Shown: positions 1-8,338, numbered from the stretch's first letter. The stretch: 47,877 nt of DNA from an uncultured Collinsella sp. (GCA_900542165.1 UQMM01000016.1:1-47877), one strand, 5' to 3'. Numbers and translations: made by a program. Notes: a model not told the origin generated them from the sequence alone.

Positions 1-71
1 TCCTATCTTTTTAGTGCCCTCGGATTGGGTCATAGTGTCTGTCGTTGCCAAAACATCGGCGCCATCTTTGT

Positions 72-103
72 AATGTGAAAAGGGGCTGAACCTTTGTCAC
101 ATT
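72..103. repeat. Palindromic repeat, family A (degenerate copy); probable terminator of the HAD gene
   Basis: Inverted repeat AATGTGAAAAGG / CCTTTGTCACATT around a 7-nt loop, with one bulged base. It lies just past the 3' end of the minus-strand HAD gene. Close relatives are at 8283-8313 and 19945-19974, each just downstream of a gene, so this is a dispersed family that probably works as a terminator. The rest of bases 1-143 shows no gene. Confidence 0.6.
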
Positions 104-143
104 CGGTCTGCGACGTTATTTTGTTTGGAGCGAGCGAGGGGTC

Positions 144-902
144 CTATGACAGTTCGTCGGCTACTTGGTGCTCGTAGAAGGCTTCGATTACGGCGTTGAA
201 GTCGCGGGCGAAGTCTTCCATGGTTCCGCGCCAGGTGGCTCGGCCGGGTTTTCCCTGGCCAACATAGGCAGTTTGAATGCCGCAGGCGGGACTGGGGAAG
301 TCGCGCTTGGGATCGTTGCCCACCATAAGGACCTCGTGCGGCTCGAGCCCCATCACCTGAAGCTGCTCTAGATAGTAGGTGGCATCGGGCTTGCAGCGGG
401 TGGTGTTTCCCATGTGCGTGACGAGCTCAAAGGGGGCGTCGGCCAGGTCGCCCCAACCCATGCGGCACTCGATGGCCCCCTGCGGAAAGCTGGGGTTGGT
501 AAAGAGCGCGCAACGTAGCCCTGCATCCTGTACGGCCTGAAGCGCGGCGTGTGCGCCCGGCATGGCGTGGGCGTTGATGACATCGTCGTTCTTGTACGGA
601 AGAACTTCGCGGTCGTAGTAGGTAAACGCCTCGTAGATGAGTGGGTCCGAGAGGCAAATGCCGCACCGGCGCTCAACCTCTTCTTGGTAGAACTCAAGAT
701 TGGTGCGATTATCCGTGCCGCTTCGGCGATTGGCGTTGAGGTCAACCAAGATAGTGCCGAGGCGTGCCATCGTGCCACCGTGGCTGCGGCGACCGATATC
801 CGCGAGCATCGACGAGACATCCTTAAAATAGCGAAGGATGAACGCGTTGAGGTTGATGCTGAGAAGCGTTTCGTCCATATCGAAAACGACTGCTTTGAGC
901 AC
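144..902 (-). CDS. HAD-superfamily phosphatase
   Basis: Predicted soluble phosphohydrolase of 252 aa. HAD motif I is DMDET near the N-terminus (nucleophile Asp and +2 Asp), motif II is the LFTNP strand, and MVGNDPKRD is the C-terminal acidic Mg2+-binding motif. An alpha-helical cap lies between motifs I and II. I place the start at a GTG at 902 because GAGAAAGG sits 7-8 nt upstream and motif I then begins about 7 residues in; the open frame continues to 1073, but that stretch lacks a ribosome site and HAD-like sequence. The gene diverges from rpsA. The substrate cannot be read from sequence; related enzymes include phosphoglycolate and other small sugar-phosphate phosphatases. Confidence 0.85.
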   Translation of the reverse strand: MLKAVVFDMDETLLSINLNAFILRYFKDVSSMLADIGRRSHGGTMARLGTILVDLNANRRSGTDNRTNLEFYQEEVERRCGICLSDPLIYEAFTYYDREVLPYKNDDVINAHAMPGAHAALQAVQDAGLRCALFTNPSFPQGAIECRMGWGDLADAPFELVTHMGNTTRCKPDATYYLEQLQVMGLEPHEVLMVGNDPKRDFPSPACGIQTAYVGQGKPGRATWRGTMEDFARDFNAVIEAFYEHQVADELS

Positions 903-1217
903 GCGGGCACCTTTCTCGATAAATCGTTCCAGAATCGTTGGCTCCGGATACTTTACCCCAAAGCCAAATGCCTGGCTGGTTATCGTCAAGTTGTGGAGAC
1001 GTGTGTTCATAAGATTACGAAAAAGTCTCCACACGAGTAAAAAATCGCAGTTCACGCTTGAAATCGAACTCATTTCCCCGTAACCTATACGAACGTGATT
1101 GCATAAGCGTCACATTAGTATCTGTCGGCTCCCGAGTGTTCCTAAACGTTGTGTGCTTGTCGCACCCTTCTGTAGGTCCTAGCAATCGGGGCCCCGTAGT
1201 TCGAAAGGGGTCCACCT
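903..1217. other. Divergent intergenic region between the HAD gene and rpsA
   Basis: About 315 bases between divergent genes that should hold both promoters and the rpsA leader. I see no convincing -35/-10 pair, no RNA gene and no small gene with a ribosome site. The only clear signal is AAAGGGG at 1204-1210, the ribosome binding site that fixes the TTG start of rpsA. Confidence 0.4.
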
Positions 1218-2384
1218 TTGAGTGAGATTCAGAACTCGTCCATTTTCTCTCTTGACGATGTCAATGAGGAGGAGATGAACAACCTCATCGACGGTACGAT
1301 TACCGACTTTGATGAGGGCGATCTCGTTAACGGCACTGTCGTTAAGATCGAGCATGACGAGGTGCTCGTTGACATCGGATTCAAGTCCGAGGGCGTTATC
1401 CCGGTCCGCGAGCTGTCCATCCGCAAGGACGCTAACCCTGCAGACATCGTTGCACTCGGTGATCCCATCGAGGCTCTGGTTCTCCAGAAGGAGGACAAGG
1501 ACGGTCGTCTGGTCCTGTCCAAGAAGCGTGCCGAGTACGAGCGTGCTTGGAACCGCATCGAGGAGAAGTTCAACTCCGGCGAGAACGTCGAGGGCGAGGT
1601 TATCGAGGTTGTCAAGGGCGGCCTGATCCTCGACATCGGCCTGCGTGGCTTCCTGCCCGCTTCCCTCGTCGACCTCCGTCGTGTCAAGGACCTCACCTCC
1701 TACATGGGCACCCGCATCGAGGCTCGCGTCATCGAGATGGACCGCAACCGCAACAACGTCGTCCTCTCCCGTCGCGTCGTGCTCGAGGAGTCCCGTAAGG
1801 CCGAGCGCTCCGAGATTCTGTCCAAGCTCAAGTCTGGCATGCGTCTCCAGGGCACCGTTTCCTCCATCGTCGACTTCGGCGCCTTCGTCGACCTCGGCGG
1901 TATCGACGGCCTCATCCACATCTCCGAGCTCTCCTGGAACCACGTCAACCATCCTTCTGAGGTTGTCAAGGTCGGCCAGGAGGTCGAGGTCGAGGTTCTC
2001 GACGTCGATCTCAACCGCGAGCGCATCTCCCTGGGTCTCAAGCAGACCACCGAGGATCCGTGGCGTGCACTGGTCAAGAAGTACCCCGTCGGCGCTATCG
2101 TCGAGGGCACTGTGACCAAGCTTGTCCCGTTCGGCGCTTTCGTCGACCTGGGCGAGGGCATCGAGGGCCTGGTGCACATCTCCGAGATGGCCAACAAGCA
2201 CGTCGATCAGCCTTCTCAGGTCACCCATGTGGGCGACAAGGTTCAGGTCAAGGTCATGGAGATCGACCTCGACCGTCGTCGTATCTCCCTGTCCATGAAG
2301 TCCGCTGCTGAGACTCTGGGCGTCGAGATCGAGGTTACCCCGCTTCCTTCCGAGAAGAAGGACGAGGAGACCGACGCCGAGTAA
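1218..2384 (+). CDS. rpsA: 30S ribosomal protein S1
   Basis: Ribosomal protein S1 binds mRNA near the decoding centre and helps start translation. The 388-aa protein has four S1 (OB-fold) RNA-binding repeats at about residues 32-100, 118-184, 205-273 and 290-358. The last two carry the canonical SxIxDFGAFVDLGG/GLVHISE-type signature; the first two are more divergent, as usual. Four repeats is typical of Gram-positive S1, against six in E. coli. The start is TTG, 7 nt after AAAGGGG. The C-terminus is a short acidic tail. The gene is monocistronic, closed by the terminator at 2411-2442. Codon use is strongly biased to C-ending codons, as expected for a highly expressed gene. Confidence 0.96.
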   Translation: MSEIQNSSIFSLDDVNEEEMNNLIDGTITDFDEGDLVNGTVVKIEHDEVLVDIGFKSEGVIPVRELSIRKDANPADIVALGDPIEALVLQKEDKDGRLVLSKKRAEYERAWNRIEEKFNSGENVEGEVIEVVKGGLILDIGLRGFLPASLVDLRRVKDLTSYMGTRIEARVIEMDRNRNNVVLSRRVVLEESRKAERSEILSKLKSGMRLQGTVSSIVDFGAFVDLGGIDGLIHISELSWNHVNHPSEVVKVGQEVEVEVLDVDLNRERISLGLKQTTEDPWRALVKKYPVGAIVEGTVTKLVPFGAFVDLGEGIEGLVHISEMANKHVDQPSQVTHVGDKVQVKVMEIDLDRRRISLSMKSAAETLGVEIEVTPLPSEKKDEETDAE

Positions 2385-2410
2385 ATCGGTTTGACGATCA
2401 CTTGTTTTAA

Positions 2411-2442
2411 GGGATCCGTCCGTAATGGACGGGTCCCTTTTT
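2411..2442 (+). terminator. Rho-independent terminator of rpsA
   Basis: Stem GGGATCCGTCC / GGACGGGTCCC (one G-U pair) with a 5-nt loop, directly followed by a T run. It starts 27 nt after the rpsA stop. Confidence 0.9.
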
Positions 2443-2521
2443 GCAATTGGTGCCGAGATGCATGATGCTGCCCATGCTGTCTGCAGGCTATTTGGTTGTC
2501 GTGCATGAAAAAATGCCGACA

Positions 2522-2545
2522 TCCCGCCTCGGGGAGGAGGCGGGA
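2522..2545. other. Perfect 9-bp hairpin in the rpsA-rnpB gap
   Basis: TCCCGCCTC / GAGGCGGGA around a 6-nt loop. Read on the minus strand, a T6 run follows about 9 nt later, so a minus-strand terminator is possible, but no minus-strand gene is upstream. The rest of 2443-2670 shows nothing recognisable. Confidence 0.3.
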
Positions 2546-2673
2546 ACGCACCGAGTAGACGGAGGGGTGCGGAGCGCGGTCGCGTCTCGACTGACGACGT
2601 TGCCCATCGACAACCCTATTGTACTGCATGGCGTGGTTCTTGGTTTATCGTGTCGAACGCTTGTGTTGTGCCA

Positions 2674-2700
2674 TTGCCTGTGGTGACGGTGTGCTACACT
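2674..2700 (+). promoter_or_regulatory. Probable rnpB promoter
   Basis: Extended -10 TGCTACACT ending at 2700 with a TTGCCT box at 2674-2679 (15-bp spacer, slightly short). Transcription would start near 2707, just before the P1 stem of the RNase P RNA at 2711. Confidence 0.5.
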
Positions 2701-2710
2701 CTTGCACTGC

Positions 2711-3068
2711 TGAGTGGGCCAGACGGTCGCGCGATGTGCTGCTTGCAGTACGCGTGAGGAAAGTCCGGGCTCCAGAGGGCGGGATGCCGGCTAACGGCCG
2801 GGCGGAGTGATCCGACGGAAAGCGCCGCAGAAAAGAAGACTCCCACCTGCGCCGCAAGGCGTAAAGGGAAAAGCTGAAACGGTGGTGTAAGAGACCACCA
2901 GCGTCGTGGCAACACGGCGGCTTGGCAAGCCCCATCCGGAGCAAGCGCGAGTAGGAACGCTATGGGCCGGCCCGGTCCGCGTTCGGGTAGCGTGCGTGGA
3001 GCTGCATGGTAACGTGCAGACAAGATAAATGACCGTTCACGACAGAACCCGGCTTATAGGCCCACTTG
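2711..3068 (+). ncRNA. rnpB: RNase P RNA, catalytic subunit (type A)
   Basis: The catalytic RNA that removes 5' leaders from pre-tRNAs. The universally conserved elements appear in order: GAGGAAAGTCCGGGCTCC (conserved region I) at about 2755, the CAGAGGGCGGG / GCCGGCTAACGGCCGG stem, GACGGAAAGCGCCGCAGAAA, AAGGGTGAAA-like AAGGGAAAAGCTGAAACGG, and the 3' AGATAAATGACCGTTC / ACAGAACCCGGCTTATAGGC block. P1 closes between GAGTGGGCC (2712-2720) and GGCCCACTT (3059-3067), which sets both ends to within a few bases. The length of about 357 nt suits a bacterial type A RNA. Apparent open frames across it are not genes. Confidence 0.95.
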
Positions 3069-3087
3069 GCAACTATGTTGACGCTGC

Positions 3088-3186
3088 GAACCCGTCAGCG
3101 CGGCAATCTGCCTTTCAAGCCTTCGGGCATGACCATAAGGTCAATGCCCTCGTCTTTCAAGGCACCTTGCTCGCGCTGACGGGTTC
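3088..3186. repeat. Long imperfect palindrome 1 after rnpB
   Basis: Outer arms GAACCCGTCAGCGCGGCAA (3088-3106) and its complement at 3167-3186 with one bulge, then GCCTT/AAGGC, GGGCAT/ATGCCC and GACC/GGTC inner pairs closing on an ATAA loop. It is a roughly 100-nt multi-bulge hairpin. No protein-coding explanation was found. A transcript extending past rnpB would carry it. Confidence 0.6.
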
Positions 3187-3194
3187 TCGCCTTC

Positions 3195-3292
3195 GACGGC
3201 GTCAGCTGGCCGATTTGGCGCTCATTCGTCGGTCGCCGCCATAAGGCGTGCTCCCTCCTCTTTCGGGCCAAATCGACTCAGCTGACGCCGTC
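3195..3292. repeat. Long imperfect palindrome 2 after rnpB, with trailing T run
   Basis: Outer arms GACGGCGTCAGCTG (3195-3208) and CAGCTGACGCCGTC (3279-3292), then CGATTTGG/CCAAATCG, and a central CGCC-ATAA-GGCG at 3237-3248. It has the same architecture and the same ATAA apex as the first palindrome, which ends 8 bases earlier. A T5 run lies at 3299-3303, so termination of an extended rnpB transcript is possible. The remaining 3293-3409 holds only the leader of the next gene. Confidence 0.6.
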
Positions 3293-3409
3293 TCGCTGTT
3301 TTTGCCTGGTCCTTGACTTTGCCGTTCTATTTACCGGGGTTACCGGTACTGTCTTTGCCGTATTATTGAGGCTGTTTGTTGCTGCGCTTTATTCTGTTGA
3401 GGGACTTTG

Positions 3410-4045
3410 TTGGACAGCTATTTTACTCTGCAATCGAATATTGAGGCTTCGGGCGAGTTTGTGGACCGCAAGAGCCGGTTTATTGCCCAGCTGGTCCATA
3501 TTGAGTCCGAGGATGAGGCGAATGCCTTTATCGAGATGGTTCGCAAGCGTCATTACGACGCTCGACACAATGTTCCCGCGTGGATTTTGGTCGATGGGCG
3601 CGAGCGCCAGAGCGATGATGGTGAGCCGAGCCGCACGAGCGGCATGCCGACGCTCGAGGTGCTGCGCGGTGCGGGGCTCAAAAATGTTTGCTGCGTGGTG
3701 ACGCGCTATTTTGGTGGCACGCTGTTGGGGCCTGGTGGCTTGGTACGCGCCTATACCGCGGCGACGCAGGCGGCGGTGGCCGCGGCTCAGGAGGCAGGGC
3801 AGATCGTTGAGATGACAAGCGTCGTGCCGGTTGACGTGCATGTGGCCTATCCGCAGTATGAGCAGGTGCTTCGTTTGGCGCAGGATTCGGGTGCCAAGGT
3901 TTCGGATACCGATTTCGCGGATGCCGTGACACTTCATTTTGTGTTTAAGGCAGGGGAGCAGGAGTCGTTTTGCGTTAAGATGCGCGAGCTTATGGCGGGG
4001 CGCGAGGAGATCGAGGTCGGCGCTCCCGAGTTTGCCGAGTTCTAA
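3410..4045 (+). CDS. YigZ / UPF0029 (IMPACT) family protein
   Basis: A 211-aa cytoplasmic protein of the YigZ/IMPACT family, thought from structures to bind nucleic acid or nucleotides and linked in eukaryotes to translational control; the bacterial function is not settled. The family signature is clear: FVDRKSRF near residue 16, DDGEPSRTSGMP around residue 65, and VVTRYFGGTLLGPGGLVRAY around residues 95-115, followed by the smaller C-terminal DUF1949-like domain. Start: two adjacent TTG codons at 3407 and 3410; the second sits 6 nt after GAGGG and is preferred. It converges on the next gene, sharing the terminator at 4048-4100. Confidence 0.85.
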   Translation: MDSYFTLQSNIEASGEFVDRKSRFIAQLVHIESEDEANAFIEMVRKRHYDARHNVPAWILVDGRERQSDDGEPSRTSGMPTLEVLRGAGLKNVCCVVTRYFGGTLLGPGGLVRAYTAATQAAVAAAQEAGQIVEMTSVVPVDVHVAYPQYEQVLRLAQDSGAKVSDTDFADAVTLHFVFKAGEQESFCVKMRELMAGREEIEVGAPEFAEF

Positions 4046-4047
4046 CG

Positions 4048-4100
4048 ACGACGGCCGGCGTTCTTTTGGATGGATCCCAAACGCGCCGGCCGTCGTTTTA
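4048..4100. terminator. Bidirectional terminator between convergent genes
   Basis: Perfect 13-bp stem ACGACGGCCGGCG / CGCCGGCCGTCGT with a 23-nt loop, followed by TTTTA on the plus strand. It lies between the YigZ gene and the convergent C_GCAxxG_C_C gene. The minus strand has only a weak U tract. Confidence 0.8.
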
Positions 4101-4112
4101 TGTTGCTGCCGT

Positions 4113-4559
4113 TTACTCGGCGAGCTGCTTTAGCACATCGCAGGCGATCTCGACGGCATCGTCGATGCAGCCGGGGCAGCTGCGGAGCGGACCTTTATCC
4201 GATCCGATGCCCTTGAGCGTGCCGCAGACGGTCGTCGTGTTCTTCTCGCCAAATCGCTTGGCAATCTCGCGCGACAGCTTGTAGGTCTGGCCTTTGGTCT
4301 TGGGGTTTTCCATGCCGTCGCTCATTACAAAGCCCATGATGGCCACGGCGCCCGAGATGGCGCCGCAGGTCTCGGTCATGCCACCCATGCCGGCGCCAAA
4401 GCCCTCGGTGAGGGTAAAGGCGGTCTGGGGGTCGAGCCCGACGGCAGGTGCGAGCGTGCAGGCAACGGCCTGTGCGCAGTTAAAGCCGCGGGCGTGGTAT
4501 TCGGCAGCCTGAGCCTGGCAGGCGGCGGTGTCGAGCTGGGTGGTATCGATCTGCTTCAT
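4113..4559 (-). CDS. C_GCAxxG_C_C family protein (putative redox protein)
   Basis: A 148-aa protein of the C-GCAxxG-C-C family, named for its conserved cysteine pattern and common in anaerobes, where it is found alone or fused to redox domains. Its biochemical activity is unproven. Visible here: FNCAQAV, the glycine-rich FGAGMGGMTETCGAISGA segment, VCGTLKGIG and RSCPGC near the C-terminus, spaced as in the family; these cysteines could bind a metal or cluster. The start at 4559 (ATG) is preceded by AAGGAGACAACG. A longer open frame to 4667 exists but has no ribosome site. Confidence 0.85.
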   Translation of the reverse strand: MKQIDTTQLDTAACQAQAAEYHARGFNCAQAVACTLAPAVGLDPQTAFTLTEGFGAGMGGMTETCGAISGAVAIMGFVMSDGMENPKTKGQTYKLSREIAKRFGEKNTTTVCGTLKGIGSDKGPLRSCPGCIDDAVEIACDVLKQLAE

Positions 4560-4789
4560 CGTTGTCTCCTTGGTCACGGTGTACCCGCCTATGGTACCCG
4601 TGACGGGGCATGTAATCATCGAGAGCTTCATGTATGCCTCATTTTTATCTATCGAGCAAATGCCCAAGGCTTGAGATAAATACCCCTAATCAATTTGTCC
4701 CATAACCTACCTTGGGGATGGGTTGAGAGGGGTGCAGGGTAGCGGTATCGTGAACCGAATAAAACGTAACCCAGGTAAGGGAGCTAGAT

Positions 4790-6073
4790 ATGAGCGAGCA
4801 GACTATCGGTACTACATGTGTTCAGGGCGGCTATCACCCGGGAGATGCGGAGCCGCGCCAGGTGCCCATCTACCAGTCCACCACGTGGAAGTACGACACG
4901 TCGGAGCACATGGGCAAGCTGTTTGACCTGGAGGAGTCTGGCTACTTCTACAGCCGTCTGCAGAACCCCACGTGCGATTTGGTTGCCGCCAAGATCTGCG
5001 AGATGGAGGGCGGCACCGCAGCGATGCTCACGAGTTCGGGCATGGCTGCGAACTTCCTCGCGATCTTTAACGTTGCCGGTGCCGGCGATCACGTGGTCGC
5101 AAGCTCTGCCATTTACGGCGGTACGTATAACCTGCTCGCCCACACCATGGGTCGCATGGGCTTGACCTGCACGTTCGTTGCCCCCGACTGCACCGATGAG
5201 GAGCTCGAGGCAGCCTTCCAGCCCAACACAAAGCTCGTCTTTGGCGAGACGATCGCAAACCCCGCCCTTGCCGTGCTCGATATTGAGCGCTTTGCCAAGG
5301 CCGCACATGACCACGGTGTGCCGTTGATGGTCGACAACACCTTCCCGACGCCCGTGATGTGCCGTCCCTTTGAGTGGGGCGCCGACATCGTTACGCACTC
5401 CACCACCAAGTACATGGATGGACATGCTGCCTACCTGGGCGGCGTGATCGTCGACCACGGCCAGTTTGACTGGATGGCCCATGCGGACAAGTTCCCGGGT
5501 CTCACCACGCCTGACGAGAGCTACCATGGCGTGACCTATGCCGAGAAGTTCGGTCGCGAGGGCGCCTTCATTACCAAGGCCACCGCGCAGCTCATGCGCG
5601 ATCTTGGCCCCATGCAGAACCCGCAGGCGGCGTTCTTCTTGAACAGCTCGCTCGAGAGCCTGCATGTGCGCATGCCGCGTCATTGCGAGAACGGCCTGGC
5701 CGTTGCCAAGTTCCTGCAGAGCCATCCCAAGGTGCGCTTCGTGAGCTATCCGGGCCTGGAGGGCGACAAGTACTATGACCTCGCTCAGAAGTACATGCCA
5801 AACGGTACCTGCGGCGTTGTGAGCTTTGGCTTTAATGGTGGTCGCGCGGCGGCCGAGACCTTTATGAAGAGCCTCAAGCTCGCCCAGATCGCCACGCATG
5901 TGGCCGACGCCCGCACCTGCTGCCTGCATCCCGCTAACGCTACGCACCGCCAGATGAACGATGAGGAGCTCATCGCCTGTGGCATCTCCGCCGACATGGT
6001 GCGCCTGTCGTGCGGCCTCGAGGACACGGCCGATCTGATTGCCGACCTTGAGCAGGCACTCGAGCAGTGCTAG
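4790..6073 (+). CDS. O-acetylhomoserine/O-acetylserine sulfhydrylase family PLP enzyme
   Basis: A 427-aa Cys/Met-metabolism PLP-dependent lyase. The length and sequence best fit O-acetylhomoserine (thiol)-lyase, which makes homocysteine (or methionine) from O-acetylhomoserine and sulfide or a thiol; methionine gamma-lyase is the main alternative. Evidence: the PIYQSTTWKY N-terminal motif, SGYFYSRLQNPT, the TSSGMAANF cofactor-site loop, DNTFPTPVMCRP with the pyridine-N aspartate, and STTKYMDGH with the Schiff-base Lys at residue 207. The C-terminus has the usual RLSCGLEDTADLIADL motif. ATG 4790 follows AAGGGAG. The roughly 230-nt leader (4560-4789) shows no riboswitch I recognise. Monocistronic. 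Confidence 0.9.
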   Translation: MSEQTIGTTCVQGGYHPGDAEPRQVPIYQSTTWKYDTSEHMGKLFDLEESGYFYSRLQNPTCDLVAAKICEMEGGTAAMLTSSGMAANFLAIFNVAGAGDHVVASSAIYGGTYNLLAHTMGRMGLTCTFVAPDCTDEELEAAFQPNTKLVFGETIANPALAVLDIERFAKAAHDHGVPLMVDNTFPTPVMCRPFEWGADIVTHSTTKYMDGHAAYLGGVIVDHGQFDWMAHADKFPGLTTPDESYHGVTYAEKFGREGAFITKATAQLMRDLGPMQNPQAAFFLNSSLESLHVRMPRHCENGLAVAKFLQSHPKVRFVSYPGLEGDKYYDLAQKYMPNGTCGVVSFGFNGGRAAAETFMKSLKLAQIATHVADARTCCLHPANATHRQMNDEELIACGISADMVRLSCGLEDTADLIADLEQALEQC

Positions 6074-6141
6074 GCTAGCTCCGTACAAGGTGCCGATGCT
6101 GGCAGAAAGCTTCGGTGACCTTTCGTTCCGATTCCGTAGGC

Positions 6142-6188
6142 GGGACCCCAATCGCGGCTGTTTGCAGGCGATCGGGGCCCCGTTTTTT
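6142..6188 (+). terminator. Rho-independent terminator
   Basis: GGGACCCCAATCGC pairs with GCGATCGGGGCCCC (some G-U pairs), followed by T6. It closes the sulfhydrylase gene and lies just before the MFS gene. Confidence 0.9.
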
Positions 6189-6214
6189 GCGTTAGGCCAC
6201 TCGAAAGGATGGAT

Positions 6215-7519
6215 ATGGAGAAAACTGCAGAGCAGCTGCGCCGCGAGCACATTGTCCTAGAGGGCGACACCCATGGCAAGAACAAGTGGGCGATTCTGTT
6301 CACCGTGCTCATCATGACGTTTATGGTGTGTCTGGATTCGACCGTCGTGACCGTGGCGCTGCCCGTGATGCAAAAGGAGCTGGGCGTGGGCCTCGATCGC
6401 ATTCAGCTGGTAAGTTCGGTGTATCTGCTTGCGACTTGCGTGGCTATGTTGCCGTTTGGCCGTCTGGGCGACGTGCGCGGCAAGGTGAATGTGTTCCAGT
6501 TGGGCGTCATCGTCTTTTCGGTCGGTTCGCTGCTGTGCGGCCTTTCGGCCTCGCTTGAGGTTCTTATCCTGGCACGCATTGTTCAGGGCATCGGTTGCGC
6601 GGCGGCCATGGCTAACAACATGGGTATCATCACCGAGTCGTTTCCGGCGCGCGAACGAGGCCGTGCCATGGGTATTCTCGCGACCTTTGTGGCCCTCGGC
6701 ATGATGTGTGGCCCCGTGCTCGGCGGCATGCTGGTGGCAAGCTTTCCCTGGGAGAGCATCTTCCTCATCAACCTGCCCATTGGCGTGATCTCGTTTATCG
6801 TGGGACTCTACACGCTGCCGCATGTTAGGCCAGAGGCCGGCGAACGTCCCATGCCCCTTGCCGAGGCCGCTCGTCGCTGCTTTGCAAATTCGGCCTTCAC
6901 CATCAACCTTGCCTGCATGCTCATCGTGTTCGTTGGCATTGGCGCATCCGAGTTTATTCTGCCGTTCTATTTTCAGGACGCCCACGGCTTTGGTTCTGAC
7001 ATTTCCGGATTGCTCTTTTTGGCGCTGCCAATGGTGAATGCCTTTATCGGCCCGCTTTCGGGAACGGTTTCGGACCGTGTTGGCTGCGAGGGTCCCACGG
7101 CGGTCGGCCTGGGCGTGTATGTGTGCGGTCTCTTTGCAGTAAGCACGCTCGACGAGCACTCTTCTATCCCTGTGATCGTGTGCTGCGTCGCATTTATGTC
7201 GTGCGGTACGTCGATTTTCCAGAGCCCCAACAACTCGCTGTACATGGGCTCGGCTCCGCGCGAGGCACTTGGCTTTGCGGGTAGTCTGGGTAGCCTGGCG
7301 CGTTATGCGGGTATGGCACTCGGCATTACGGTGGCGTCGAATATCCTGTATGGACAGATGAGCGTGGCGATGGGCGAGGCCGTGACCAGTTTTGTTGCAG
7401 GACGTCCGGATGTGTTCCTGTTTGGTTTCCGTTCGGTGTTCTATGTGTTGATGGCTGTGGCCGCTGTGGGCTTTGCGCTTGCCATGGTGCGTTTGGTGAA
7501 GATGCGCGCCCGCCATTAG
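6215..7519 (+). CDS. MFS drug/efflux transporter (DHA2-like)
   Basis: A 434-aa integral membrane protein of the major facilitator superfamily. The start of helix 1 reads LIMTFMVCLDSTVVTVALPVM, which carries the D-x-T-V-V-x-V-A-L-P motif typical of the EmrB/QacA (DHA2) drug:H+ antiporters. Motif A in loop 2-3 is GRLGDVRGK, and motif C in helix 5 is ALGMMCGPVLGGML. About 12-14 hydrophobic segments are visible, and the protein is somewhat short for a 14-helix member. The second of two in-frame ATGs (6215) is chosen because GAAAGG lies 6 nt before it; the first (6209) is too close. The substrate is unknown, and the neighbours give no hint. Confidence 0.85.
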   Translation: MEKTAEQLRREHIVLEGDTHGKNKWAILFTVLIMTFMVCLDSTVVTVALPVMQKELGVGLDRIQLVSSVYLLATCVAMLPFGRLGDVRGKVNVFQLGVIVFSVGSLLCGLSASLEVLILARIVQGIGCAAAMANNMGIITESFPARERGRAMGILATFVALGMMCGPVLGGMLVASFPWESIFLINLPIGVISFIVGLYTLPHVRPEAGERPMPLAEAARRCFANSAFTINLACMLIVFVGIGASEFILPFYFQDAHGFGSDISGLLFLALPMVNAFIGPLSGTVSDRVGCEGPTAVGLGVYVCGLFAVSTLDEHSSIPVIVCCVAFMSCGTSIFQSPNNSLYMGSAPREALGFAGSLGSLARYAGMALGITVASNILYGQMSVAMGEAVTSFVAGRPDVFLFGFRSVFYVLMAVAAVGFALAMVRLVKMRARH

Positions 7520-7676
7520 CGTGTTGGGAGGCTGTCTGCCACGATTCGCGCCGTCCCAAAAAGACTGGTTTGTGGTGCGATGCGGCTTGTGGGACGGGCG
7601 GGGGTCGGTCCGTGGTAGACTATCGAACAACGTTTATTAATCGCGCGGTATCGTTGCCGCGAGAAGGGGTTGCGCC

Positions 7677-8255
7677 ATGCAGGAGCTTGAGGATCGTATT
7701 CGCCATGACGGCATCGTAAAGGCCGGTAACGTCCTTAAGGTTGATGCCTTCCTCAACCACCAATGCGACGTTGAGCTGTTCGACCACATGGGCGCCGAGT
7801 GGGCCCGACTGTTCGAGGGTGTCGAGATCAACAAGATCCTGACGATTGAGGCTTCGGGCATTGGCATGGCTTGCATCGCGGCTCAGCATTTTGGCGGCGT
7901 GCCGGTGGTCTTTGCCAAGAAGGCGCAGTCCATCAACCTCGACGGCGAGCAGTATGCCACGACCATCTACTCCTTTACCAAGCAGAAGGAGTACCCGGTC
8001 ATTGTGGGTAAGCGCTTCCTGTCCGAGGGCGACAAGGTCCTGATTATCGACGACTTCCTGGCCAACGGCTGCGCGCTTGAGGGCCTTATTAAGATCTGCG
8101 AGGCTGCGGGCGCCGAAGTTGCCGGCATTGGCATCGCCGTTGAGAAGGGCTTCCAGGGCGGCGGCGATAAGCTCCGTAAGCGCGGCTTCCGCGTTGAGAG
8201 CCTGGCGCGTATCGCCGATATGGACTGCGAGAACGGCGAGATCACCTTCGCCTAA
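7677..8255 (+). CDS. xpt: Xanthine phosphoribosyltransferase
   Basis: A 192-aa purine salvage enzyme that converts xanthine and PRPP to XMP. It aligns by eye along its whole length with Bacillus subtilis Xpt: VLKVDAFLNHQ near the N-terminus, LTIEASGIGMA, VPVVFAKKAQS, YSFTKQKEY, and the PRPP-binding loop VLIIDDFLANG at about residues 121-131. VEKGFQGGGDKL and RVESLARI follow at the C-terminus. ATG 7677 follows GAGAAGGGG. The 157-nt leader has an 8-bp inverted repeat (CCGTCCCA 7551-7558 / TGGGACGG 7590-7597), but I could not find the conserved core of a purine riboswitch. It is followed by a repeat-type terminator. Confidence 0.94.
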   Translation: MQELEDRIRHDGIVKAGNVLKVDAFLNHQCDVELFDHMGAEWARLFEGVEINKILTIEASGIGMACIAAQHFGGVPVVFAKKAQSINLDGEQYATTIYSFTKQKEYPVIVGKRFLSEGDKVLIIDDFLANGCALEGLIKICEAAGAEVAGIGIAVEKGFQGGGDKLRKRGFRVESLARIADMDCENGEITFA

Positions 8256-8282
8256 GCGCGCAACACAAGCGATTGGTATGCG

Positions 8283-8319
8283 ATGTGACAAAGGGACTGT
8301 CCCTTTGTCACATTTTTTG
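8283..8319 (+). terminator. Terminator formed by palindromic repeat family A (best copy)
   Basis: Near-perfect 31-nt palindrome with arms ATGTGACAAAGGGAC / GTCCCTTTGTCACAT, followed by T6. It ends the xpt transcript and lies just before the next gene. Other copies are at 72-103 and 19945-19974. Confidence 0.85.
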
Positions 8320-8338
8320 TATGAGGGGAGGTGTTGAT

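Noticed and set aside
4560..4789. SAM or other sulfur-related riboswitch before the sulfhydrylase gene
   Set aside because: No SAM-I or related core found; only G/C-rich runs without a consistent fold.
7520..7676. Purine riboswitch upstream of xpt
   Set aside because: The conserved loop sequences of the purine aptamer are missing; only an 8-bp inverted repeat and a small hairpin near the ribosome site are seen.
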